NCBI GenBank assembly: GCA_905236315.1
Contig: CAJOPO010000399.1
Location: 1-6,773, forward strand
From: an uncultured Treponema sp.
GTDB lineage: Bacteria; Spirochaetota; Spirochaetia; Treponematales; Treponemataceae
Length of the DNA stretch: 6,773 nt
Direction: 5' to 3'
Shown here: positions 1 to 6,642 of the stretch, piece after piece
How the letters are laid out: every line of letters begins with the position of its first letter
Position numbering within the stretch: position 1 is the stretch's first letter
The notes under the pieces: generated by a model
What the model was told of the DNA's origin: nothing
The model's input: only the letters and a program-made list of their open reading frames with translations
Database searches by the model: none
Position numbers and translations under genes: made by a program

Positions 1-79
1 GTAAGTCGCGCTATTATAGCGACTTACAACTCGCAGGAACCTCGAAAAACTTTCTGAAAGGGAGTTTTTCGAGGTTCCC
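1..79 (+). repeat. Compound palindromic repeat, left copy
   Basis: Two hairpins joined by an 8-base spacer (28-35). Hairpin 1 (1-27) has 9-base arms GTAAGTCGC and GCGACTTAC that match perfectly, and a central GCTATTATAGC that is itself a palindrome. Hairpin 2 has a perfect 16-bp stem, 36-51 with 63-78, and an 11-base loop. The same 79 bases return inverted at 6695-6773 with one difference (A here at position 26, G in the other copy). It has no coding potential. The most likely identity is a dispersed intergenic palindromic element (REP/BIME or MITE-like). The copy is whole up to the window edge, so its true outer limit is unknown. Hairpin 2 could also work as a terminator-like structure for a gene to the left, although no T-run follows it. 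Confidence 0.85.
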
Positions 80-100
80 ATTACTAACATTATAGATGAC

Positions 101-134
101 TTTGTTTCAAAACATAACAGGCTTTTGAAACAAA
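101..134 (+). promoter_or_regulatory. Perfect 12-bp inverted repeat upstream of the helicase
   Basis: TTTGTTTCAAAA (101-112) and TTTTGAAACAAA (123-134) are exact reverse complements around a 10-base loop. No T-run follows on either strand, so it is not a typical intrinsic terminator. It could be an operator for a dimeric regulator or the first stem of a structured mRNA leader. The inverted repeat is seen directly; its role is inference. Confidence 0.5.
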
Positions 135-148
135 CTAAAAGAGGCAAT

Positions 149-172
149 TTCTAAAAAAATTAGTTTTTAGAA
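149..172 (+). promoter_or_regulatory. Second hairpin in the helicase leader
   Basis: TTCTAAAAA (149-157) pairs perfectly with TTTTTAGAA (164-172) around a 6-base loop. A weaker third stem, AACAG (192-196) with CTGTT (206-210), lies just before the ribosome binding site AGGA at 215-218. All stem bases except two are A or T here, so chance is a real alternative. No convincing promoter was found: TATAGAT at 91-97 is a possible -10 element, but it has no good -35 element. Confidence 0.3.
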
Positions 173-224
173 GTGCTTAAGATATAAAACGAACAGTTTT
201 TTATGCTGTTTAACAGGATTTGTG

Positions 225-1952
225 ATGAATTTTGTAGATTTTAACTTGCATGAGCAATTACAGCAAGGAATTACTGAGTCTGGCTACATAGAATGTACAC
301 CTGTTCAAGAACAAGTGTTAAAGAATTCTTTGGAAGGAAAGGATTTATATGTACAGTCTCAAACAGGAACTGGTAAAACTGCTGCATTTTTGATTTCTAT
401 CATTCAAGAAATGTTGGTAAATCAAGATTCTAAAGAGAAAAAAGCTCTTATAATGGTTCCAACAAGAGAACTTGCTGTTCAAGTAACAGAGGAAGCAAAA
501 AAACTTTCTAAGTTTACTAAATTAAGATGTGATAGTTTTTATGGTGGCGTTGGTTATGATAAGCAGGTTTCTTCTTTAAAACAAGGTGTAGACATTATGA
601 TTGGTACGCCAGGACGTGTAATAGATTTACACGAAGGCGGTCAAATGGATTTAAGTAATGTGACTTTTTTGTGTATAGACGAAGCTGACCGTATGTTTGA
701 TATGGGCTTTTATCCTGACTTACGGACTCTTATAAAAGTTTTACCTAGTTCAGAAAAAAGACAAACTATGTTGTTTAGCGCAACGCTCAATAGTTATGTA
801 AAAAATCTTGCTTGGGAATATACAAAAAATCCTAGCGAGATTACTATTGCCGCAGAAAACGTTACTGTTGATGAGATTGACCAGTTACTCTATCATGTTT
901 CTAGCGATGATAAGATAAAATTGCTTTTAGGGATAATTAGTAGAGAAAAACCTGAAAGTTTAATAATCTTTTGTAATACTAAAAGAAATTGTGAAGTTGT
1001 TTCTAAAAGACTTAGCCGAAATGGTATAGACAGTGAGTTTATAATAGGAGATTTGCCACAAAAAAGTCGCTTAAAGATAATGGAGCGTTTTAAAGCTGGC
1101 GATATAAAATGTCTTGTTGCAACAGATGTTGCTGCGAGAGGCATTGATATAAATGATTTGGCTATGGTCATAAATTATGACCTTCCTAATGAAGCTGAAA
1201 ATTATGTACATAGAATAGGGCGAACGGCTAGAGCGGGAAAGGCAGGAAAGGCGTTTACTTTTTGTTCTGAACAAGATGTATATGGCTTACCACCTATAGA
1301 ACGATACATTGGTAAATCTATTCCTTCTTTTGTTGCAGAAGAGAGTTTATTTATAGAAGACAAAAGTGCTGGAATGTATATAAAAACTGAAAACTATAGG
1401 GAAGATAGTCATAATAAAAATGATTCTAGCCGTAATAGGCACTCGGGAAAAAACAGAGAAGAACGTTCAAGTAATTCAAAAAAATCTTCTTATAAAGGAC
1501 GAGGTCGTTATTCAACTAGAAATCAAGAGGCTGCAAAAGAATATAGAAGAGACCGTCGTGTATTTAATGCGGAAGAAGAAGCTATGCTTGCTACTATGTC
1601 TACTGACGAGCGAATGAAACTTTATAAAGAAAAGTTTGGTGGGGGCAATTTTTCTTCTGGAGCACAACAGGAAGCTAAGAAGAGTGTAAAAAATAAAAAA
1701 TCTTCTAAAAATAAAGATTTACCGAACAAAAAAAATCAAGGAAGTCAAGAACAAGGTTCTTTAAATAAAAACTCAAAGAAAAAAAATAATGTAGAAAGAA
1801 GTCATTCTGATAAAGTCCAAAACACCAATATGCAGACTTTTGACTCATCAAAGTCAGGTGCAAAAGCCTCTTCTAAACCTAAGATGAAAGAAACTCAAGA
1901 GCAGAAGAAAGGCTTCCTTGCTACATTAAAATCATTATTTGGAGTTAAATAA
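225..1952 (+). CDS. rhlB: RhlB-type DEAD-box ATP-dependent RNA helicase
   Basis: Cytoplasmic helicase that uses ATP to unwind short RNA duplexes; in Escherichia coli RhlB serves the RNA degradosome. The 575 residues contain the full motif set: Q motif TPVQ (25-28), motif I SQTGTGKT (45-52), PTREL (79-83), TPGR (128-131), DEAD (152-155), SAT (185-187), ATDVAARGID (299-308) and HRIGRTARAG (329-338). The stretches FYGGVGYDKQ and GLPPIERYIGKSIP resemble RhlB more than other DEAD-box groups. From about residue 390 a 185-residue Lys/Ser/Asn/Arg-rich tail, probably disordered and RNA-binding, holds an island GRGRYSTR...YRRDRRVFNAEEEAML and ends in the amphipathic segment KKGFLATLKSLFGVK. The tail is much longer than that of E. 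coli RhlB. ATG at 225 is preferred because AGGA (215-218) lies 6 bases upstream; the GTG at 222 would leave only 3. A terminator follows, so it is probably transcribed alone. The helicase call is near certain; the RhlB assignment is likely. Confidence 0.95.
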   Translation: MNFVDFNLHEQLQQGITESGYIECTPVQEQVLKNSLEGKDLYVQSQTGTGKTAAFLISIIQEMLVNQDSKEKKALIMVPTRELAVQVTEEAKKLSKFTKLRCDSFYGGVGYDKQVSSLKQGVDIMIGTPGRVIDLHEGGQMDLSNVTFLCIDEADRMFDMGFYPDLRTLIKVLPSSEKRQTMLFSATLNSYVKNLAWEYTKNPSEITIAAENVTVDEIDQLLYHVSSDDKIKLLLGIISREKPESLIIFCNTKRNCEVVSKRLSRNGIDSEFIIGDLPQKSRLKIMERFKAGDIKCLVATDVAARGIDINDLAMVINYDLPNEAENYVHRIGRTARAGKAGKAFTFCSEQDVYGLPPIERYIGKSIPSFVAEESLFIEDKSAGMYIKTENYREDSHNKNDSSRNRHSGKNREERSSNSKKSSYKGRGRYSTRNQEAAKEYRRDRRVFNAEEEAMLATMSTDERMKLYKEKFGGGNFSSGAQQEAKKSVKNKKSSKNKDLPNKKNQGSQEQGSLNKNSKKKNNVERSHSDKVQNTNMQTFDSSKSGAKASSKPKMKETQEQKKGFLATLKSLFGVK

Positions 1953-1996
1953 GCGATAGCATAAATTTATCAAGTTGACTTTGAAGTATCTTTAGT

Positions 1997-2026
1997 ATGG
2001 ATTTAGGGAGTTTAGAACTTAGCTGA
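1997..2026 (+). other. Possible 9-codon leader peptide over the terminator arm
   Basis: ATG at 1997 opens the frame MDLGSLELS, ending at TGA 2024-2026. It runs through the left arm (2005-2013) of the terminator that precedes the ABC-F gene, which is the position a regulatory leader peptide would need. Support is weak: only GAAG (1983-1986) could act as a ribosome binding site, and short frames like this arise often by chance. Confidence 0.15.
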
Positions 2027-2045
2027 TAAAAAAACTCCCTTTTTT
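2005..2045 (+). terminator. Intrinsic terminator after the helicase gene
   Basis: AGGGAGTTT (2005-2013) pairs perfectly with AAACTCCCT (2032-2040), giving a 9-bp stem with an 18-base loop, followed at once by a run of T (2040-2045). This is a classical Rho-independent terminator for + strand transcription from the helicase. It stops two bases short of the ribosome binding site of the next gene, so it may also act as an attenuator of that gene. Confidence 0.8.
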
Positions 2046-2047
2046 AT

Positions 2048-2054
2048 GGAGGAG
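2048..2054 (+). promoter_or_regulatory. Strong ribosome binding site fixing a TTG start
   Basis: GGAGGAG lies 7 bases upstream of TTG at 2062. No in-frame ATG or GTG lies nearby, and the protein from TTG begins ITVSDLTLKF, as expected for the first strand of an ABC-F protein. This decides the unusual start codon. Confidence 0.8.
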
Positions 2055-2061
2055 AAATCTT

Positions 2062-3702
2062 TTGATTACAGTATCAGATTTAACATTAAAATTTTCTGAA
2101 AAGCCTTTGTTTAAAGATGTTAATCTTAAATTTATAAAAGGTAATTGTTATGGCATTATTGGTGCAAATGGGGCAGGGAAGTCTACTTTCCTAAAAGTTC
2201 TTTCTGGTGAACAGGAGTATGATAGGGGAGAAATAAGTATAACGCCAGGAGAGCGTCTTGCTAAATTAAGTCAGGACCACTTTGCTTTTGATGAATATTC
2301 TGTAAAAGAAGCAGTTCTTATGGGCTATCCTAAATTATATAAGCTAGGAAAAGAGAAGGATGCTATATATGAAAAGCCAGATTTTTCTGAAGAAGATGGA
2401 ATAAAAGCTGCTGAAATGGAAGCAGAGTTTGGAGAATTAGGCGGATATGAAGCTGAAAATCAAATAGAACAAATGCTTTCTGGTTTAGGCTTAGAAGAAG
2501 AATTTCATGACAGAATGATGAAAGACCTTGATGAAGGTCAAAAGGTTCGCGTACTTTTAGCCCAATCTTTGTTTGGCAATCCTGATATTTTATTGCTTGA
2601 CGAACCTACAAACGGTTTGGATTTAGAGAGTATTTCTTGGCTAGAGAACTTTTTAATTGATTTTGAAAATTGTGTGATAGTAGTTAGCCATGACCGCCAC
2701 TTTTTGAATGCAGTTTGCACAACTATTTGTGATATAGATTATGGAAAGATAACTCAGTTTACTGGCAATTATGATTTCTGGTATAGAATGAGTCAGATTA
2801 TGCAAAAGCAGGCTAAAGACCAGCAGAAGAAGCGTGAAGATAAAATGGCTGAATTAAAGACTTTCATCCAGCGTTTTGCAAGCAATGTTTCTAAAGCAGG
2901 TCAGGCTTCTAGCCGCAAAAAGGTTCTTGAAAAACTTGAACTAGAGGAACTTCCTGTTACAAGTAGAAAATTCCCTTATGTAAATTTTCATCCAGATAGA
3001 GAGATAGGCAACTTTGTTTTAACTGCTGAAAAGCTAAATTCAAAAGATACAGAGGGAAATGTACTTTTAAAAGATTTTTCTTTAACTGTGCATCCTGGTG
3101 AAAAAGTTGCTTTTGTAGGAATGGAGCACAACTCTATAACCTCATTCTTTGATATAATTGCAGGTGAGGAGCATTGCGAAAATGCTGTAATTAATTGGGG
3201 GCAGACTACAAAGTATACATATATGGGGCGTGATAACAATCGTTATTTTGATAATGATTTAAATATAACAGATTGGCTTAAGCAGTATTCTGTGGAGCAA
3301 GATGATTCGTATGTGCGTGGCTTTTTAGGGAGAATGTTATTTACAGGTGATGAGAGTTTAAAACTTGTAAAAGTGCTTTCTGGTGGTGAGAAAGTGCGAT
3401 GTATGCTTTCTAAGATGATGCTTAGTGGGGCAAATGTGCTTATTCTTGATGACCCCACAAATCATCTTGATTTGGAGTCCATAGAAAGTTTAAACGAAGG
3501 TCTTGTAAAGTTTAATGGAGTCGTTTTGTTTTCTAGCCATGACCATGAGTTTATAAGCACTATTGCGAATCGTATTGTAGAGATAACCCCTAATGGTGTG
3601 ATAGACCGCATGATGAATTTTGATGATTATTTAAAAGATAATCAAGTAAAAGATTTAAGAAAAGAATATTATGCAGGTACAGATAAAAAGATAAGATTTT
3701 AG
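2062..3702 (+). CDS. ABC-F family ATPase, YbiT type, with a degenerate second nucleotide site
   Basis: Soluble protein of 546 residues with two ABC ATPase domains and no membrane segments. ABC-F proteins act on the ribosome rather than in transport. Domain 1 has Walker A GANGAGKST (34-42), Q71, Walker B ILLLDE (176-181) and SHD (209-211). An interdomain linker with charged helices covers about 240-298. Domain 2 keeps the signature LSGGE (439-443) and SHD (492-494), but its Walker A position reads GMEHNSITS (353-361) without the lysine, the Q-loop glutamine is not visible, and Walker B ends LDD (462-464), with Asp replacing the catalytic Glu. The domain 1 signature is also altered (LDEGQ, 156-160). 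Stretches such as SEEDGIKAAEMEAEFGELGG and PTNHLDLESIESLN, and the overall length, resemble E. coli YbiT, which is why that type is named. It could belong to a neighbouring ABC-F group. Antibiotic resistance cannot be inferred from sequence. It is probably co-transcribed with the LRR gene 27 bases downstream. Confidence 0.93.
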   Translation: MITVSDLTLKFSEKPLFKDVNLKFIKGNCYGIIGANGAGKSTFLKVLSGEQEYDRGEISITPGERLAKLSQDHFAFDEYSVKEAVLMGYPKLYKLGKEKDAIYEKPDFSEEDGIKAAEMEAEFGELGGYEAENQIEQMLSGLGLEEEFHDRMMKDLDEGQKVRVLLAQSLFGNPDILLLDEPTNGLDLESISWLENFLIDFENCVIVVSHDRHFLNAVCTTICDIDYGKITQFTGNYDFWYRMSQIMQKQAKDQQKKREDKMAELKTFIQRFASNVSKAGQASSRKKVLEKLELEELPVTSRKFPYVNFHPDREIGNFVLTAEKLNSKDTEGNVLLKDFSLTVHPGEKVAFVGMEHNSITSFFDIIAGEEHCENAVINWGQTTKYTYMGRDNNRYFDNDLNITDWLKQYSVEQDDSYVRGFLGRMLFTGDESLKLVKVLSGGEKVRCMLSKMMLSGANVLILDDPTNHLDLESIESLNEGLVKFNGVVLFSSHDHEFISTIANRIVEITPNGVIDRMMNFDDYLKDNQVKDLRKEYYAGTDKKIRF

Positions 3703-3719
3703 AGTGATATTCTTATTTT

Positions 3720-3724
3720 AGGAG
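3720..3724 (+). promoter_or_regulatory. Ribosome binding site of the LRR gene
   Basis: AGGAG lies 5 bases before ATG at 3730. An in-frame GTG at 3724 overlaps this site and so cannot be the start it serves. With only 27 bases between the ABC-F stop codon and this ATG, there is little room for a separate promoter. Confidence 0.75.
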
Positions 3725-3729
3725 TGTAT

Positions 3730-4947
3730 ATGAATAGAAAAAATTATATTTTAATTTCTTTGCTTTGTTTATTAAGTTCATTTGTCTTTGCTAAAAGGCT
3801 TGATGATAGTGGTAATTATTTGGTTCGTTATCAAGGTGATGAAGTCGTTATTTTGGAATGTTATATAAAAGATGCAGAAACTATACAAGTTCCCGAAACT
3901 TTTAAGAATATTCCAGTAACTCGTATTGCCTCTGGTGCATTTAAATCATCAATAAATACTTTGCAAACTGTAGTTTTGCCTGATACTGTAAAGGAATTAG
4001 GTGCGGGGATATTTTCAGACTGCACTAAACTAAAGAATGTAAATATTCCTGCTAGTTTAGTTAGAATACCAGAATCTGCTTTTTCAAACTGCTCTAGTTT
4101 AGAGAGCATAAAATTACCAGAAAGCTTGATGGCTATAGATTCGTATGCATTTTTTAAATGTACAAATCTAAAAACTGTAAATATCCCTTATAGTGTGCGT
4201 GTTATAGGAGAAAATGCTTTTAAGGCTTCTGCTGTTGATGAAGTTTTTATAGCACGTCCAACACATATTGAGTTTAATTCTTTTGAAAGAGAAGCTCTTT
4301 TGTATGTATTCCGTGATAGTCAAGCCGCTTCTGCCGTTATATATGCGGACGGTGAATACTTATATGTAAACGAAGGTGTTGCAGGAGATATTGCCGACTA
4401 TGATGATTATCAAAAGTGGGGTGGCTCACGTAATGGTTATTATCTAGGGCGTGCTGAAAATGTAGATGATGACTACTACTACGATGATAATGATGACTAT
4501 GAAGAAGAGGATGAAGATGTTCCAGAAGTTTCTGCAGAACAACTTGCAACCCTTGTAAAGACTATAGCAAAGCGCGAAAATCTTGGCTATAAAGGTATTG
4601 CTACAGATGGTAGTGAGGGTGTTTACTATGTAAAGTTTGAACATAGTAGCAGTTGTGCAGATACTTCTGGGGATTTTCCATATATATATTATTTGTTAGA
4701 GGGAACAGATAGTGTACCTAATTTACTTTATGTTGTGTTTGGTCGCAATACTTCCGACAATAAATTTGTCTACAGTATGGCTGCATCTTCTTTATTAGAA
4801 ACAGAAGATGAGAAAGATATTCGAGATGAAGATGAACTAGATGATTTATATGACGCTATTCAGGGCTACACAATAGCATATCAAACTAAAGTATCTATTA
4901 ATGGTCTTGAATATGATGTTTACTGTACTGATATAGACGAAGACTAA
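3730..4947 (+). CDS. Exported BspA/TpLRR-type leucine-rich-repeat protein
   Basis: A 405-residue protein with a Sec signal peptide (residues 1-21: basic MNRK, hydrophobic core, cleavage expected after FVFA). No lipobox is seen, so it is probably periplasmic or surface-exposed. Residues about 52-178 hold four to five LRR_5/TpLRR repeats of about 23 residues with the pattern L..V.(I/L)P.S(V/L)..I...AF..C, for example LKNVNIPASLVRIPESAFSN (101-120). Such repeats in BspA and treponemal proteins mediate binding to proteins or host surfaces; the ligand here is unknown. A very acidic Asp/Tyr/Glu stretch (about 245-264) separates them from a C-terminal domain (about 268-405) that I do not recognise. 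That domain has two cysteines, C309 and C399, that could form a disulfide. The C-terminus is also acidic, and the gene ends in tandem stops TAATAA. It sits directly behind the ABC-F gene, with no obvious functional link. Confidence 0.88.
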   Translation: MNRKNYILISLLCLLSSFVFAKRLDDSGNYLVRYQGDEVVILECYIKDAETIQVPETFKNIPVTRIASGAFKSSINTLQTVVLPDTVKELGAGIFSDCTKLKNVNIPASLVRIPESAFSNCSSLESIKLPESLMAIDSYAFFKCTNLKTVNIPYSVRVIGENAFKASAVDEVFIARPTHIEFNSFEREALLYVFRDSQAASAVIYADGEYLYVNEGVAGDIADYDDYQKWGGSRNGYYLGRAENVDDDYYYDDNDDYEEEDEDVPEVSAEQLATLVKTIAKRENLGYKGIATDGSEGVYYVKFEHSSSCADTSGDFPYIYYLLEGTDSVPNLLYVVFGRNTSDNKFVYSMAASSLLETEDEKDIRDEDELDDLYDAIQGYTIAYQTKVSINGLEYDVYCTDIDED

Positions 4948-4949
4948 TA

Positions 4950-5089
4950 AGAGGCAGTTTTGTAAAACTTTGTAAACTTAAAGTGTCGCTAATATCTTTT
5001 GTAAGTGTTAAAGAGTATTGAAAAGCCGCCTCTATTATGGCTAGAAAATGTGAAGGTTCTTAATGTTTCTAAGTAAATAGGGGGCGGCT
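4950..5089 (+). promoter_or_regulatory. Intergenic leader with competing RNA pairings before the OmpA gene
   Basis: AGAGGC (4950-4955) can pair with GCCTCT (5028-5033), extended by TTTT (4958-4961) with AAAA (5021-5024) after a small internal loop. The same right arm, AGCCGCCTCT (5024-5033), can instead pair with GGGGGCGGCT (5080-5089), ten pairs including two G-U, which would hide the ribosome binding site just before ATG 5090. A small stem GTTT/AAAC lies at 4957-4968. A possible promoter is TTGAAA (5018-5023), 18 bases, TAGAAA (5042-5047). If transcription starts there, the switch would be bypassed. Pairings are seen in the sequence; function is inferred. Confidence 0.35.
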
Positions 5090-6637
5090 ATGAGAAATGC
5101 GAGCTTTAAGTTTATTTTTGTTTTGTTGTGTGTTAGCTCATATAGTTGGGCACAAACAGAACAAAGTAAGCAGATAAATATTGCGTATCGCGGAGATAGA
5201 AATTATACATTAATTGAGCGCACAAATCTGCGTCGTTATGATAACGATAAATATATAGGGCTTGTTAGTAAAGAAGTACGCTCGTTTATTACAAATATAA
5301 GTAGTCCAGAAGATAGAGCGAAGGAACTTTCTAGATATGATGGTAATTTTTTTGTTATGGAACAAACAAAGCGTCAAAATAGAAATGTCGCTACAGGAAT
5401 ACAAGAAGCCATACCATCCGTTTTTACTATAGATTCAGAAGGAAAGCTAGTTATGCAAGAAGATAACGGCTATCCTTCTTTTCGTAGTTTTCCAGCTTAT
5501 CCATCAAAACAAATAAAAGAAGGCGACTCATGGCAGGCTTCTGCTGTTCGTGCTGTAGACCCGTTGAATAAGGGAATTATTACACGTATGCCCATATTTA
5601 TTGAGTATAAATATGAAAAAAAAGATATCTTGCATGGGGAAGATGTCTATGTGGTTTCTGCTCGTTGGGCAACACGCTATGGAATGCGTTTTCATATAGA
5701 TTTTTCTGGCGACCCTGATATAGTAGAAGCGCAGGGAAGTCATAAAGCTATTCTCTATATAAGCACTAAGACAGGCGGAATGATACAAGCAAATGATATT
5801 GTTGATGAATATTTTGTTTATTCAGATGGATTAAAAGTAGCTTTTAAAGGTACTATATCACTTTTTACAGAATATCCACCGTCAATAGACCGTTCTCGCA
5901 TAATTCATGCATTGCAGAGGGTTGCCTCTATAGATGATGAAAAGGCAAAAGAATTAGAAAAGAAAACAGAAATTGCCTCTAACTTACCATCTTCTCCTAA
6001 TGATACAAATACTAATACTGGTTTTGATGATAATTCAAAAAATACTCCTGCTATAGCTTCTATTCAAAATGTGGATAACAAAGGAAACGCAAAAAAGAAT
6101 GGCGGAGAGAGTGAAGGGAATACAGCTGAAAACATAACAAAAGACACTGCTACAGGTAATAGTAAGCAACAAGATGATAAGCGTGGTAAAAAGGCATCTG
6201 ACAGTAATAATTCTTCTGTTGAAAGGCTTACTTCTTCTATTTCTAATGGAAATGATGATGTGAATAAAAATATAACTGTAGACAATACTGAGGCAGGAAT
6301 TAGGCTTACCATACAAAATTTACAGTTTAAGCCTGATAGTGCAGAACTTTTACAGGGCGAGGAAAAACGTTTAGACCAAATAGCTTCTGTATTAAAAGAA
6401 GTTGAGGGTGGGCAGTTCTTAGTGGAAGGTCATACTGCAAGTACAGGTAATCCAAGGGGGGAGCAGCAACTTTCTGAGGAACGTGCCCGCTCTATTGTGC
6501 AAGCTCTTATAAAGAGAGGTCTATCTGCAAATCAATTTATATGCAAAGGAAGTGGTGGAAGAAAGCCTATTGCGGATAACTCTACAGCAAGTGGTAAGGC
6601 TAAAAATAGGCGTGTAGAAATAACAATATTGGAATAA
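5090..6637 (+). CDS. Exported OmpA-family peptidoglycan-binding protein
   Basis: A 515-residue envelope protein. Residues 1-21 are a Sec signal peptide with cleavage expected after SYSWA. An N-terminal region (about 28-280) of mixed strand character, including RYDNDKYIGLVSKEVRSFI, has no domain I can name. A roughly 115-residue Asp/Asn/Ser/Lys-rich linker (about 285-400) is probably disordered. Residues about 403-514 form an OmpA/MotB-like domain: FKPDSAELL (413-421), VEGHTASTG (445-453), LSEERARSIV (461-470) and GKAKNRRVEI (502-511). In this family the domain holds the cell wall through an Asp in GHTD and an Arg before Ala. Here the Arg is kept (R465) but the Asp position is Ala450. No eight-stranded barrel like that of E. 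coli OmpA is apparent, so it is probably periplasmic or peripheral to the outer membrane. ATG 5090 follows the G-rich, non-canonical ribosome binding site AGGGGG (5079-5084). Confidence 0.9.
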   Translation: MRNASFKFIFVLLCVSSYSWAQTEQSKQINIAYRGDRNYTLIERTNLRRYDNDKYIGLVSKEVRSFITNISSPEDRAKELSRYDGNFFVMEQTKRQNRNVATGIQEAIPSVFTIDSEGKLVMQEDNGYPSFRSFPAYPSKQIKEGDSWQASAVRAVDPLNKGIITRMPIFIEYKYEKKDILHGEDVYVVSARWATRYGMRFHIDFSGDPDIVEAQGSHKAILYISTKTGGMIQANDIVDEYFVYSDGLKVAFKGTISLFTEYPPSIDRSRIIHALQRVASIDDEKAKELEKKTEIASNLPSSPNDTNTNTGFDDNSKNTPAIASIQNVDNKGNAKKNGGESEGNTAENITKDTATGNSKQQDDKRGKKASDSNNSSVERLTSSISNGNDDVNKNITVDNTEAGIRLTIQNLQFKPDSAELLQGEEKRLDQIASVLKEVEGGQFLVEGHTASTGNPRGEQQLSEERARSIVQALIKRGLSANQFICKGSGGRKPIADNSTASGKAKNRRVEITILE

Positions 6638-6642
6638 AATAA

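Noticed and set aside
1..79. A tRNA, CRISPR repeat or known riboswitch in the palindromic ends
   Set aside because: There is no cloverleaf or CCA/T-loop pattern, no regularly spaced direct repeats with spacers, and no conserved riboswitch core. The structure is just two simple hairpins.
893..1274. Minus-strand open frames inside the helicase gene, and similar ones inside the other genes
   Set aside because: They lie antisense to strongly conserved domains, and their proteins are low-complexity, Ser/Ile/Phe-rich mirror images of the sense codons with no recognisable family.
1420..1617. A 65-codon + strand frame within the helicase tail
   Set aside because: It is an out-of-frame reading of the Lys/Arg-rich tail and has no recognisable protein character.
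2046..2099. A short frame starting at ATG 2046, overlapping the ABC-F start in another frame
   Set aside because: It begins at the end of the terminator T-run without any ribosome binding site and stops after 17 codons. GGAGGAG serves TTG 2062 instead.
2062..3702. A transporter ATPase subunit
   Set aside because: Two fused ATPase domains, a charged linker and the PTNHLD motif are ABC-F traits, and no membrane permease gene is adjacent.
3730..3795. Lipoprotein signal around Cys13 of the LRR protein
   Set aside because: The residues before Cys13 (SLL) do not fit a lipobox and it lies too early in the hydrophobic core. The ordinary cleavage site FVFA at 18-21 fits better.
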